Assembly (NCBI RefSeq): GCF_037325665.1
Contig: NC_090261.1
Span: forward strand, 68,723,498 to 68,787,497
Length of the DNA stretch: 64,000 bases
Source of the DNA: Littorina saxatilis
Taxonomy: Eukaryota; Mollusca; Gastropoda; Littorinimorpha; Littorinidae
Direction: 5' to 3'
The notes beneath the pieces were generated by a model that was given only the letters and a program-made list of their open reading frames with translations, was not told the origin of the DNA and made no database searches. Numbering within the stretch: position 1 is the stretch's first letter; each line of letters starts with the position of its first letter. Below are positions 10,555 through 21,529 of the stretch, one piece after another. The translations under genes were made by a program, and so were the position numbers.

Positions 10555-10908
10555 CCGATGCTCCCCAGCATGTCGTAAGAGGCGACTAACGGTTCTGTTT
10601 CTCCTTTTACCCTTGTTAAGTGTTTCTTGTATAGAATATAGTCAATGTTTGTAAAAATTTTAGTCAAGCAGTATGTAAGAAATGTTAAGTCCTTTGTACT
10701 GGAAACTTGCATTCTCCCAGTAAGGTCATATATTGTACTACGTTGCAAGCCCCTGGAGCAATCTTTTGATTAGTGCTTTTGTGAACAAGAAACAATTAAC
10801 AAGTGGCTCTATCCCATCTCCCCCCTTTCCCCTATCCCATCTCCCCCCTTTCCCCGTCGCGATATAACCTTGAATGGTTGAAAACGACGTTAAACACCAA
10901 ATAAAGAA
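10555..10908 (+). mobile_element. Retroposon family C, copy 1
   Basis: The shared 3' half begins TTTAGTCAAGCAGTATGTAA and ends ACGACGTTAAACACCAAATAAAG. The same 3' end occurs at 17789-18030 and 39369-39432 with different 5' starts, as expected for a LINE-mobilised retroposon. In this copy CTCCCCCCTTTCCCCTATC is duplicated. Possible imperfect target repeats (CTTCGCAAA...CCGCGAA) lie at both edges. It carries no ORF. Confidence 0.75.
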
Positions 10909-11284
10909 GACTTCGCAAAGACTCCGCCGCGAAGTCTCTTTACCGACAATGTAGTGCCAAAGCGTCCTGCAGCGGGCTTCGTAAAGTTGACTTCGCGAAG
11001 AGGACTTCTCCCAATGAACATCAGGCTTTATGGTCATGTCTAGCCTTGCTAATCGAACAACTATGCATACAGCCAAAAACTAAAATAAGAACCTGTAAAC
11101 AAATCCTGAAGTAATGGAAAAAAGAAGAAGGAGAAGAAGACGAGAAGAGGAAGTCTGCATTAAGGATAAGGATGAGGATAGGATTAATATAGTCCTTTGA
11201 GGCTACCCTCATGGAAATTCGGGCTGCTCTCTCCCTGAGCGAGCTGCCATACGTACAGTATACGGCGCTACCCATTTTATTTCC

Positions 11285-12363
11285 CCCTGAATGCGCGTAT
11301 TCACGTTTCCAAGCCCTGAGACTTTCGCTGTGAACTTGGGGTCTTTATCGTGCGCGTGCGTGCACACGTTGGTGTTCGGACACCGAGGAGAGTCTGCACA
11401 CGTTGGTGTTCGGACACTGAGGAGAGTCTGCACACGTTGGTGTTCGGACACTGAGGAGAGTCTGCACACGTTGGTGTTCGGACACCGAGGAGAGTCTGCA
11501 CACGTTGGTGTTCGGACACCGAGGAGAGTCTGCACACGTTGGTGTTCGGACACCGAGGAGAGTCTGCACACGTTGGTGTTCGGACACCGAGGAGAGTCTG
11601 CACACGTTGGTGTTCGGACACCGAGGAGAGTCTGCACACGGGGGTGTTCGGACACCGAGGAGAGTCTGCACACGTTGGTGTTCGGACACCGAGGAGAGTC
11701 TGCACACGTTGGTGTTCGGACACCGAGGAGAGTCTGCACACGTTGGTGTTCGGACACCGAGGAGAGTCTGCACACGTTGGTGTTCGGACACCGAGGAGAG
11801 TCTGCACACGTTGGTGTTCGGACACCGAGGAGAGTCTGCACACGTTGGTGTTCGGACACCGAGGAGAGTCTGCACACGTTGGTGTTCGGACACCGAGGAG
11901 AGTCTGCACACGTTGGTGTTCGGACACCGAGGAGAGTCTGCACACGTTGGTGTTCGGACACCGAGGAGAGTCTGCACACGTTGGTGTTCGGACACCGAGG
12001 AGAGTCTGCACACGTTGGTGTTCGGACACCGAGGAGAGTCTGCACACGTTGGTGTTCGGACACCGAGGAGAGTCTGCACACGGGGGTGTTCGGTCACCGA
12101 GGAGAGTCTGCACACGTTGGTGTTCGGACACCGAGGAGAGTCTGCACACGTTGGTGTTCGGACACCGAGGAGAGTCTGCACACGTACGGTGTTCGGACAC
12201 CGAGGAGAGTCTGCACACGTTGGTGTTCGGACACCGAGGAGAGTCTGCACAAAGTTGACTCTGGAAAATAAATCCCTCGCCGAACGTGGGGATGGAACTC
12301 ACGCCGATAACGACAACTGGTTTTTTAAGCCATCGCCGCTACCGACTGAGCTATTTCCCCGCC
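11285..12363 (-). mobile_element. SINE S2 carrying an internal 34-bp minisatellite
   Basis: The head is at the right: on the minus strand GGCGGGGAAATAGCTCAGTC begins a tRNA-like promoter, followed by CGTGAGTTCCATCCCCACG. The body then reaches AGTCAACTTTGTGCAGACTC, where the sequence turns into 26 tandem 34-bp units. It resumes at about 11360 with AAAGACCCCAAGTTCACAGC. The relative at 21530-21715 has the same flanks and no expansion. S1 SINEs carry one copy of the 34-bp segment, so the array arose by expansion inside a SINE. Confidence 0.8.
11363..12250. repeat. 34-bp minisatellite, about 26 copies
   Basis: Each unit holds GGTGTTCGGACACC, a 5-bp stem around TCGG, followed by GAGGAGAGTCTGCACAC. 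Units are nearly identical; variants include CACGGGGG for CACGTTGG, ACTGAGG for ACCGAGG, and one unit with CACGTACGG. The unit has no stop codon in any frame and 34 is not a multiple of 3, so reading frames of 240-330 codons run through on both strands. They have no family match and are artefacts of the repeat. Confidence 0.97.
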
Positions 12364-12435
12364 CAATTATAGAGTTGTGTTGGTCTTTCGCAGCACAAAC
12401 TTTCCCCTCGTTGCATAACTACGCCATTTGAAAAT

Positions 12436-12745
12436 ACCGGCACGGTTGGCCTAGTGGTAAGGCGTCCGCCCCGTGATCGGGAGGTCGTGGGTTCGAACCC
12501 CGGCAGGGTCATACCTAAGACTTTAAAATTGGCAATCTAGTGGCTGCTCCGCCTGGCGTCTGGCATTATGGGGTTAGTGCTAGGACTGGTTGGTCCGGTG
12601 TCAGAATAATGTGACTGGGTGAGACATGAAGCCTGTGCTGCGACTTCTGTCTTGTGTGTGGCGCACGTTATATGTCAAAGCAGCACCGCCCTGATATGGC
12701 CCTTCGTGGTCGGCTGGGCGTTAAACAAACAAACAAACAAAAAAA
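12436..12745 (+). mobile_element. Full-length tRNA-derived SINE (S3, possibly RUDI/MESC type) with target-site duplications
   Basis: The element starts with a tRNA-like head: A box GGCCTAGTGGT at about 12448 and B box GGTTCGAACCC at about 12491. A conserved body follows (CTAAGACTTTAAAATTGG, then GGCGCACGTTATATG and GGTCGGCTGGGCGTTAAAC), with an (AAAC)n tail. A perfect 13-bp direct repeat, GCCATTTGAAAAT, lies at 12423-12435 and 12746-12758, which proves retroposition. The RUDI/MESC label is from memory. The head resembles a tRNA but lacks a closed acceptor stem. Confidence 0.92.
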
Positions 12746-13039
12746 GCCATTTGAAAATGACGCTCATTAAAGAATGATTATGCATTCACCTTGATCAAAC
12801 TAATACTATTAGGATATATCTGATCAGAAACCACAATTAACCGGGGAAAAACCCAACAACTGCATCAGGGTCCTATTTCAGTCTGCTCTGGGGAAAAAAT
12901 TACGGCTAGAAGCAAACCGCGTCGAGGAATAAGGCCACCTAATTATAAAGCTGATTTCATCATAAACAAAATCTTTAATGAATCCCAGCTTTTATATACA
13001 GATGTCAGTACAAGATTCAGAGAGGCAAGCTCTCAACTT

Positions 13040-13057
13040 ACACACACGCACGCACAC

Positions 13058-13088
<31 letters not shown>

Positions 13089-13114
13089 TGCACACACACA
13101 CACACACACACCGG

Positions 13115-13180
<66 letters not shown>
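13040..13180. repeat. (CA)n microsatellite
   Basis: A long CA run with a few CACG and CCGGG interruptions. Between 12759 and 13039 nothing is recognised. The array lies just downstream of the globin exon, inside its presumed first intron. Confidence 0.95.
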
Positions 13181-13184
<4 letters not shown>

Positions 13185-13296
13185 CAAAAACAACGAGGAG
13201 CAACCGTTACTGGAAAATATCCAAACCAGCAAAATAACCAACCAATTCATTAATTCACTCAATCAACTACAGTACAGGAAAACGAGATGCACTTAC

Positions 13297-13457
13297 TTGA
13301 GGAAGACTGTGACTCCGAGTGTAGGCAGGTCCTCTTTCATAATTTCCCACGTGTCCTGTACCACCTGTATCTGTTGGGGCGTCAGGTATTTGTTTAGGAA
13401 CTGAGCCTTGCTTCCCCCTGCGCGGTCCAGGCAAGCGACAGCCTGGGTGTTCCCCAT
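13297..13457 (-). CDS. Globin, first coding exon (partial gene)
   Basis: The exon starts at ATG (13457-13455) and ends at 13297, where AA|GTAAGT gives a perfect donor in phase 2. It encodes 53 residues plus two bases. Residues 25-42 read LTPQQIQVVQDTWEIMKE and are followed by DLPTLGVTVFLK: the A and B helices of an intracellular animal globin, with the usual Trp in helix A. The N-terminus MGNTQAVAC has Gly2 and a nearby Cys, as in globin-X-like proteins that are myristoylated and palmitoylated; membrane anchoring here is inference. I found no E- or F-helix exon (distal or proximal His) on the minus strand down to position 1, so the rest lies beyond the window, in short exons I missed, or is lost. 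Upstream of the ATG is a tandem array of tRNA T-arm-like motifs. Neuroglobin-like or globin-X-like is the best family guess. Confidence 0.72.
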
Positions 13458-13870
13458 GGTTCTGGGTTCGAATCCTGGCCAGTTACCACTGTTCTGATGA
13501 ACTTCGCTGTAAACGGGTTCTGGGTTCGAATCCTGACGAGTTGCCACAGTTCGAATGAACTTCGAATCCTGGCCAGTTACCCCTGTTTTTATGAAATTCG
13601 CTGTAAATTGGTTCTAGGTTCGATTCCTGGCAGGTTACCACTTTTATGCCAAAGTTCGCTGTAAGCGGGTTCTGGGTTCGAATCCTGACGAGTTGCCACA
13701 GCACAGTTCGAATGTACTTCACTGTGAGCGGGTTCTGGGTTTAAATCCTGTTCCGTTACCGCTGTTCTTGTGAAACTCAAGTTCAATATAAGTGGGTTTT
13801 GGGATCGAATCCCGCTCAATTACAACTCTTCTTTCAAACTTCACTATAAGCGGTTCTGTGTTCAAATCAT
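13458..13870. repeat. Tandem repeat of about 55-60 bp with T-arm-like motifs
   Basis: About seven or eight degenerate units each carry a GGGTTCGAATCCTG-type motif (near 13467, 13523, 13564, 13617, 13675, 13737, 13799 and 13852), alternating with AGTTACCACTGTTC-like sequence and ACTTCGCTGTAA. The motif equals a pol III B box, but no matching A boxes or tRNA cloverleafs are seen. The array touches the ATG of the globin exon and would be its 5' UTR or promoter-proximal DNA. Confidence 0.85.
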
Positions 13871-16361
13871 GGTTAACCACCACTGTTCTAACTTACGAAT
13901 TTCAATGTCAGACGGTTCCGGACTACAAATGAACTTCACCACAAGCAGCAGTCACTTTACGAAAGCTTTTTCCCTATGAGATGGTCTAGATTTGCTTCTG
14001 ATTAAAGTTCAACTTGATTCAGTAGAGATCGTTCCGCCGTGTTGTTGAATTTGGTGTTGTTCATGTTCCTTGGTGCTGTATAATCTTGGTTTCAGAGTTT
14101 TGGACTGGTATAGTACCTAAGTCCTTTTCCAATTACTGATCCTTTGTGTAGTGAATTTCCCTTTCAAACCGGCAGTGTCAGTCAGTTAGGCCTTACCTTC
14201 GGTTTTGTTTCAGTTTCTTAAAACCATATTCATCAACGGTGTCATCTGAATTTGATCATGATATCTTTTCAATGGTGTAGACGATATTGCTTCATGAGAA
14301 TAGATCCAATACTTGTCCATTCCTGCAAAAAGACCAATATTGACGTCTTTTTCTATATTTTGTGTTCCAGCGAGCCTGATCTGTGATATCATATATATTG
14401 GTGATTGATTAGATCATTTTCCCTGTAATCATTTGCAACAGCAAATACCAATTACAGAACACAATAATCCTTGGCTTGGCTCTTTTAAAAAACAAAACAA
14501 AAAGCCCCACACAAAAAACAAACAATCACTATATGTCCACGTGTGTCCGGGGTCTAATGAATCTGATGTACAAGACAGCCGTTCCGGGCGAAAACAACAG
14601 TTTCTAGACTACAATCGAACCAAGTCAATTAACATTGGTCGGATGGTCGCTGATCAATTAGAATGATATCAATTTACACGCATCCTCGTAAAATGGTTTT
14701 TTTTTTTTTTTAGTTTTTAGTTTTTTAGGTCGAATGAGTGTGAACGATATGTTAAATCACAAATGTACCAACACCAACGATTAGATAACTAATATGTTGT
14801 TTCTCTTTCCCCAAAGTTCTTGTTACATTCGAAAAAAAAAATGTTAAAAATGCGTTCCATTCTTGCGCGAAATACTAATGTTTTTGGCCTTTTGTCAGTT
14901 TTTTACGCCATTTTCTCCCAGCACTGAGAGTCAACAGCTGAAAAAAACTTACTTGCTGGCGAAACCTACCCAAAAAAAGCATAATAAACTCTCTGCTCTC
15001 TAGCCTTTTCGCAAAACAAAGACTAAGTGTAACTGACGGGACGAATACAAAGGGTGGCAACCTTTTCGTGACTTCGTCTCTCTGCAGATCGCCTCCCTTG
15101 CTTTGAAAGGGAGACAATAGCTCCCGACAGACAAAAGTGATTGCTCTTTGTTCCTCATCGCACACTGAGAAAGCAATATAGTTGTACACGATATAGCCTT
15201 CTTGTGTATTGGAAAGAAGAAAGACTGATTTCCTTTGAGGAGGGATAAGAAATTCGAAGATAGTCAATTTAAAAGTTGTGTAACGTGATAATAGTGCATT
15301 TGCAAGAATGAAAACAAAGTCATGAATCGCTTTGTGTAAACGTGATATAAAATGAGGCTTACAGTACTTCTTTTCGTGAACAGAAAAGTAAACCCCGTGC
15401 ACCTAAAGTCCCAACTTTTGATCACCTTTTCGTAGAATGAAACAAATTTCATGACATCATATATATCATACACGCACATATATGGATCCGAAAGTACACG
15501 CACGAAGCTCGAAGGCAAACTGGCGGTTGCTTGCTTGTAATCGCGGGCATTTGGTTCAATAACAATGTATGATGTAATGAGTGGGGTTTTCCCCACAAAT
15601 AACAACGGTTCTGTGATAAAGTCGATTATCTCAAATTAAGTAATGTAATGTAATGTAATCCTGTGGTCAGAGGAATTATCCCCCAGAAGATAAAAATACA
15701 CTGAAACACCAAAATTAGCCTTCTATCATAATTCCTGTCACTCCAGCACGGCTACTCTTGATATTATGCTGTCACACACAAGACTCAAGGGTTGATTTCA
15801 TCGAGAGTTTCAGTCTCACCTGTATAAAGAGAGTCCAGTCCAAGTAAAACACTACAGACACCGACTAAAAAAGAAAATCTTTAATCTGAAAGGTGATCCA
15901 GATAGTCAAGTGCACGGCCTTAACAGGCATAGAAAGTTTGAAGAGCACGTCTATAAGCCGTGCTTGTTGTGCTCCATTTACTAATTGATTGTATGCGGCT
16001 TTGTTATCTGAAAACATTTTCTGCCGGAATAAATTTGTTTGAACCAAAGTTTGAATGAAATGACACGGGAATTAATGCTTGAATTAGAGTGAGACATTTG
16101 TCGCAATATTTTTTGAGCGAAGTTTAGTTACGAAGCTTCAGATATCAATTTCAGACGATGCCACGCAATATTTGAGGACTGGCCACGGGGTTTACCTCAA
16201 CACGTCAGCTGTCCAGCTATTATTGACAAAATAAATGTCACAAGTCTGGAGAAAAGTCACATCAATGACCGCCAGGAAAGCTAAACGTGTCTTCGACCAC
16301 CAGTGACTGACTCACACAGCAATATATTTTCCCCACGGGAGGGGGGTGAGAGGGGGGGGGG
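13871..16361. other. AT-rich sequence without recognised features
   Basis: Open frames here are short and lack family motifs, splice logic or codon bias. A few (TAATG)n units lie at 15638-15658. I see no RNA gene or well-bounded repeat. Confidence 0.6.
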
Positions 16362-16776
16362 CAGTTTGCGGGTGTCTGCCTCGAGCACTAATTTATTTTG
16401 CTTTGCTTTGTTCTCAACAGAATGAATTTAATTTCACAACGCATCTACTTCACTGTAAATTTGAGTGCTGCACTTTTGAACACACATTTTGCAACCAGTC
16501 GCGAAGACTGCGTGATATAGGCTACTACTGCGCAGTTTGTGGGTGTAAGCCTCGAGCTCTAATTTGTTATGTTTTGCTTTGTTCTTAACAAAATTAATTT
16601 AATTTCACAATGCATCTTCTTCACTGTAAATTGAAGTGTTACACTTTTGAACACACTTTTTGCAACCAGCTGCGAAGACTTTGTGATATACTATATATTT
16701 CTATTTGCAAAAGTAGCACTAAATATTGTTCACAACTGATTACAAACAAGTGTGTTCAAAAGTGTAACACTTCAGT
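16362..16776. repeat. Tandem duplication of about 170 bp plus an inverted end
   Basis: The block from GCAGTTTGCGGGTGTCTGCC to GCGAAGACTGCGTGATATA (16362-16520) is repeated with changes at 16537-16693. GAAGTGTTACACTTTTGAAC near 16636 is mirrored by GTTCAAAAGTGTAACACTTC near 16752. A related GTGTTCAAAAGAGTAACACTTC occurs at 39275 in a xylanase intron. Probably pieces of one repeat family. Confidence 0.75.
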
Positions 16777-16985
16777 TGAAAAAGTAGTGTTCCTCGTTTT
16801 GTCTACTAAAAGACCACTGGGTCGACGTAATGTAAATTTAACGTTTTGTTCTGTCAATAATTAGACGTTCAAATAACCTACAATGCTTTGAGTGTCCACT
16901 GAAATGCAAGCAATCGAATCTACAGCAGATTTTACCCATAATAACTATTTTGTCAATGGAGATCTGAACAATCAAAACTTTGTTA

Positions 16986-17416
16986 CAGTGGAACCCCCCA
17001 TTTAAAACCTCCAACAATCCGAGAAAATCAGGTCTTAAAAAGGAGGGAGTCTTAAAATGGGGGTAATTTTACAGAGGTTATGAACAGAAAGTCTGAGAAA
17101 ACAAGGTCTTAAAAAGGAGGGAGTCTTAAAATGGGGGTAATTTTACAGATGTTATGAACAGAAAGTCTGAGAAAACAAGGTCTTAAAAAGGAGGGAGTCT
17201 TAAAATGGGGGTAATTTTACAGATGTTATGAACAGAAAGTCTGAGAAAACAAGGTGGAGGGAGTCTTAAAATGGGGGTAATTTTACAGATGTTATGAACA
17301 GAAAGTCTGAGAAAACAAGGTCTTAAAAAGGAGGGAGTCTTAAAATGGGGGTAATTTTACAGATGTTATGAACAGAAAGTCTGAGAAAACAGGGTCTTAA
17401 CAGAGGGGTTCCACTG
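16986..17416. mobile_element. TA-flanked MITE with internal 74-bp tandem repeats
   Basis: Ends read CAGTGGAACCCCCC and GGGGTTCCACTG as inverted repeats, with TA on both outer sides, as in Tc1/mariner-type elements. Inside, a 74-bp unit (ACAAGGTCTTAAAAAGGAGG, then TAATTTTACAGATGTTATG) is repeated about five times from 17031; the fourth copy lacks some bases. A piece of a similar end lies at 23392. It has no transposase. Confidence 0.88.
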
Positions 17417-17788
17417 TATTGTCGAGAATATCAATATCAATCAAACTCGACCTCCAGGTTACAGGCTAGTGCAGCAGATATCTCAGATTGACGCGTGGCA
17501 CGAATATGTGGGTTGGATATTGGACCGATTCAAACTGTGTCCTTCAAACAAAGTTCACCTGTATTTCACCTTCATCACTTGTAAGTCAAGTCACACACAA
17601 AGAGAACAACAAACAGACTGGTAACTGCTGGTAACACAAAAGAAAAGTCTCAGTTTATGTCCAAAATAAAAGCTGCGTCTTTGAAACACAGTTTTGTGGA
17701 CTTCACGACCTCCAAGTCAAATCTCTTAAAAAGCAAGCAGAACAAAATAAATAGTTTCAACGGTTGTTTCAAACGACAAAAACAGTGT

Positions 17789-18030
17789 ACAGATTTTAGT
17801 CAAGCAGTATGTAAGAAATGTTAAGTCCTTTGTACTGGAAACTTGCATTCTCCCAGTAAGGTAATATATTGTACTACGTTGCAAGCCCCTGGAGCAAATT
17901 TTTCCTTAGTGCTTTTGTGAACAAGAAACAATTGACAAGTGGCTCTATCCCATCTCCCCCCTTCCCTCCGTCGCGTTATAACCTTGAACGGTTGAAAACG
18001 ACGTTAAACACCAAATAAAAAAAGAAAAAG
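17789..18030 (+). mobile_element. Retroposon family C, copy 2, with target-site duplication
   Basis: The copy matches 10555-10908 from TTTAGTCAAGCAGTATG to the 3' end CACCAAATAAA plus an A-rich tail. It is flanked by AAAAACAGTGT at 17778-17788 and 18031-18041, a perfect 11-bp target-site duplication. It is 5'-truncated relative to copy 1. Confidence 0.9.
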
Positions 18031-18041
18031 AAAAACAGTGT

Positions 18042-18855
18042 CTTTCCAACGCCACCACTTGCAAATCAAAACTGTCACAAAGCGAACACAACTACTGAAA
18101 AAGACCGATGACGATTGATGAAAAATATTGTCATTACCGTTTCTAGCAAGCACTTACAGCCGTGGCTTATATCCAAACACAGCTTTGAAGACTTCACACA
18201 ACTTTCAAGTCAAGTCTCTCACAAAGCGAGCAAAACTGACAACTGAAAAGACAAACGGCGACTGATGAGTAAAAAGTCTGAGAGATTCCAGAGGCGCCTT
18301 ACCGCCTCAAGGTGGTGACCACTGAATGAATGAAACTGGAAGTAACAGCACACACTCACACACTCACACACGCATCACTGACAGTCCAGCAGCCCCCCGT
18401 TTCCAAACCGCGAGTATTTGGCGAGAGAAGCTAGCAAGTAGGGCGTGGCGTTTCTTGGGGACCGCTCGCCGCGAGGAACTCAAGGATTTGTCGAGAGTAG
18501 GCGAGCATCCCCCGTTATAGTTGTTGACCGATGATTGTAGACGAGTTTTTCGATTTCAACCAATAGTTTTACATTCTTGCCTTGCTATCAAAAAAATCTA
18601 CTCCTACACATTCTCACTTACAAGCCAAGCAAGCGGCTAGCAGCAGCAATGCCTTGCCTCTACGAAACAGACTTGACTGCAGCGAAGAGCGGCGCGCGTC
18701 TGAATCGTTGGTGCGAGGTGAGGCCGCTCGCAGTTCTCTCCCTTTATCTCGCCCACTGCGCCAGATTCGAGTTCCATAATTAGACGAATGAGGATAAAAA
18801 GAAGAAAGACGAAGGGGTACTTTGGGAGCCAGGTAGGGGGTACGGGGGCGTGGGG
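18042..18855. other. No recognised feature
   Basis: Short open frames only. Some direct similarity occurs inside the block (CTTCACACAACTTTCAAGTC resembles GACTTCACGACCTCCAAGTC at 17699), suggesting an old tandem duplication of 17600-18300. No gene is supported. Confidence 0.5.
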
Positions 18856-18863
18856 GGGGGGGG

Positions 18864-18920
<57 letters not shown>

Positions 18921-19140
18921 CGATCGGAAAGCTTCGGAAAGAGAGAGAGAAAAAAGAGAGAGACAGCCAGAGAGACAGAGTCGGACAGACAATCACCGAG
19001 ACAGACAGATGGAGAGACTCGAATGGCACACACACACACACACAGACACACACATACACATATACACACACGCACACACCCGAACACACACACACACTAA
19101 GAAACACACACACACACACACACAACCAGAGCCAGAGAGA
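18856..19140. repeat. G-run, (GA)n and (CA)n compound microsatellite
   Basis: A run of G is followed by GA repeats to 18918, GAGACAGACAG-type variants, then CACACA repeats to about 19125. Confidence 0.95.
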
Positions 19141-19440
19141 CACATTTTCTGAGCAACTGACTGTGTGTACTATACGGTTTCACGTGCCCGCAGGGAAAGC
19201 GGGGCGCAGAGCGTACCAGCCGGTGTGTTCACAGTTGTGACGTAAGTTGTTAGACACAAATCAACTAGTGCCTTTGCATCTCGTCAGTGCTTGGTGCTGG
19301 GGCGACACAATTAGCGAATGTACACAATTTTCCAATTGACTACAGAATAAGGGGAATGTTGCAGATATTTTTCTGCAGTAACACCGAATATTGTCATCAT
19401 CCGGCAAAGGATACTAGGCCTGGAGGGGTGTTCTCTCAGC

Positions 19441-20343
19441 CACGCCCCCTTTATCAACGTGTTTCTATTAATTTTGTGTTGATTACGCCCCCTTTATCAA
19501 CGTGTTTCTATTAATTTTGTGTTGATTACGCCCCCTTTATCAACGTGTTTCTATTAATTTTGTGTTGATTACGCCCCCTTTATCAACGTGTTTCTATTAA
19601 TTTTGTGTTCATTACGGCCCCTTTATCAACGTGTTTCTATTAATTTTGTGTTGATTACGCCCCCTTTATCAACGTGTTTCTATTAATTTTGTGTTGATTA
19701 CGCCCCCTTTATCAACGTGTTTCTATTAATTTTGTGTTGATTACGCCCCCTTTATCAACGTGTTTCTATTAATTTTGTGTTGATTACGGCCCCTTTATCA
19801 ACGTGTTTCTATAGATTTTGTGTTGATTACGCCCCCTTTATCAACGTGTTTCTATAGATTTTGTGTTGATTACGCCCCCTTTATCAACGTGTTTCTATTA
19901 ATTTTGTGTTGATTACGGCCCCTTTATCAACGTGTTTCTATTAGTTTTGTGTTGATTACGCCCCCTTTATCAACGTGTTTCTATTAGTTTTGTGTTGATT
20001 ACGCCCACTTTATCAACGTGTTTCTATTAATTTTGTGTTGATTACGGCCCCTTTATCAACGTGTTTCTATTAATTTTGTGTTGATTACGTCCCCTTTATC
20101 AACGTGTTTCTATTAATTTTGTGTTGATTACGTCCCCTTTATCAACGTGTTTCTATTAATTTTGTGTTGATTACGTCCCCTTTATCAACGTGTTTCTATA
20201 GATTTTGTGTTGATTACGCCCCCTTTATCAACGTGTTTCTATTAATTTTGTGTTGATTACGGCCCCTTTATCAACGTGTTTCTATTAATTTTGTGTTGAT
20301 TACGTCCCCTTTATCAACGTGTTTCTATTAGTTTTGTGTTGAT
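19441..20343. repeat. 43-bp minisatellite, 21 copies
   Basis: Units contain CCCCTTTATCAACGTGTTTC and AATTTTGTGTTGATTACG. Two sites vary between units: CGCCCC, CGGCCC or CGTCCC at one, and TTAATTTT, TAGATTTT or TTAGTTTT at the other. Neighbouring units often share variants. Not coding. Confidence 0.97.
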
Positions 20344-20452
20344 GTGAGACTGCTTGTTTTGGTCATTCTCATGTGTTCGTTTTGAGGATGGATTTCGCTT
20401 GTTCATTCTGAGGATTAAAGTCACTTGTTTGTTTTGATTTTCGGTTAACATT

Positions 20453-20833
20453 CTTCTTCTTCTTCTTCTGCGTTCGTGGGCTGAAACTCCCACGTACACT
20501 TGTGTTTTGCACGAGTGGAATTTTACGTGTATGACCGTTTTTACCCCGCCATTTAGGCAGCCATACGCCGCTTTCGGAGGAAGCATGCTGGGTATTTTCG
20601 TGTTTCTATAACCCACCGAACTCTGACATGGATTACAGGATCTTTTTCGTGCGCACTTGGTCTTGTGCTTGCGTGTACACACGGGGGTGTTCGGACACCG
20701 AGGAGAGTCTGCACACAAAGTTGACTCTGAGAAATAAATCTCAGTCTCGCCGAACGTGGGGATGAACTCACGCTGACAGCGGCCAACTGGATACAAATCC
20801 AGTGCGCTACCGACTGAGCTACATCCCCGCCCA
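20453..20833 (-). mobile_element. tRNA-derived SINE S1, full length, with target-site duplication
   Basis: On the minus strand the head GGCGGGGATGTAGCTCAGTC contains the A box and CGTGAGTTCATCCCC the B-box region. The body then includes one copy of the 34-bp segment seen expanded at 11363, and a 3' end with (AAG)n. A perfect 11-bp repeat, CGGTTAACATT, flanks it at 20442-20452 and 20834-20844. Confidence 0.92.
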
Positions 20834-20844
20834 CGGTTAACATT

Positions 20845-21529
20845 ATAACTGTAAATTACACAGAACACGCGATAATTTAAAATGTTCAAGTAAAAATGGT
20901 AGGCCCACGGTTTGGCGCTGGTAAGACTTCATACGTATGTGCATATCTTGGAAGGTAGTCCCCTAAAACAGTATGGGTCGTTGGATTTGTTGAAGAGGGC
21001 TCAACTGTGACTTGTGACGGGTGTTTGTGCTCAAAATATTATTTTGCCTCTTTATGTGCTGTTACGCGAACATGCGGCCACATGGTAACGCGTCTAAGGT
21101 TTCTTTATACAACCCCTCTTCAAAAGCAGAACCAGAGATAACGCCGCACGTGAAGATATTTTTGAGATCTCGGCAGGCAGTGAGTGTGAGTGTGCCCTCA
21201 GCAAAGGTCCATCAAACACACATCGGTGCCAAATCAGCCGAAAACAGCAGGTCTGGAGATATCAATCCAAACACAGGAAGGGGGATTGTTTCCTGGAGAT
21301 AACAGCGCCCGGATGTAAGCGTAGTGAAGAAAGAGTTATTGTACAAGGGGAAATGCAGTGGAGAAAGGCGTTTATCATGTCAGGTGCCCATGTAAAGCGT
21401 GAAGTAAGAAATGTGGAATGATACCATCGCTGTTGGTATTGGCATTAATTTGTTATTTCTTATTGTCACTGGGGAATTGCGTGTAGCGACAGAATCGTGC
21501 AAAACCCATTTTTTTTCTCTTTCCTACAT
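20845..21529. other. No recognised feature
   Basis: No frame shows family motifs; there is no clear repeat. Confidence 0.5.

Noticed and set aside
11209-12431. Several 240-330 codon open frames on both strands with Cys-Ala-Asp-Ser-Pro-Arg repeats
   Set aside because: They are the stop-free 34-bp minisatellite read in different frames; the unit length is not a multiple of three and no gene signals flank it.
12436-12520. tRNA gene
   Set aside because: A and B boxes are present but the acceptor stem does not close, and a SINE body, tail and target duplications follow.
14875-15605. Overlapping minus-strand frames of 113 and 175 codons
   Set aside because: No family motif, AT-rich codon use, no splice or promoter context; chance in low-stop sequence is the simpler reading.
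20745-20833. tRNA gene on the minus strand (also at 24145-24234, 55950-56036 and 12270-12363)
   Set aside because: These are SINE heads repeated in the same context; no cloverleaf with terminator.
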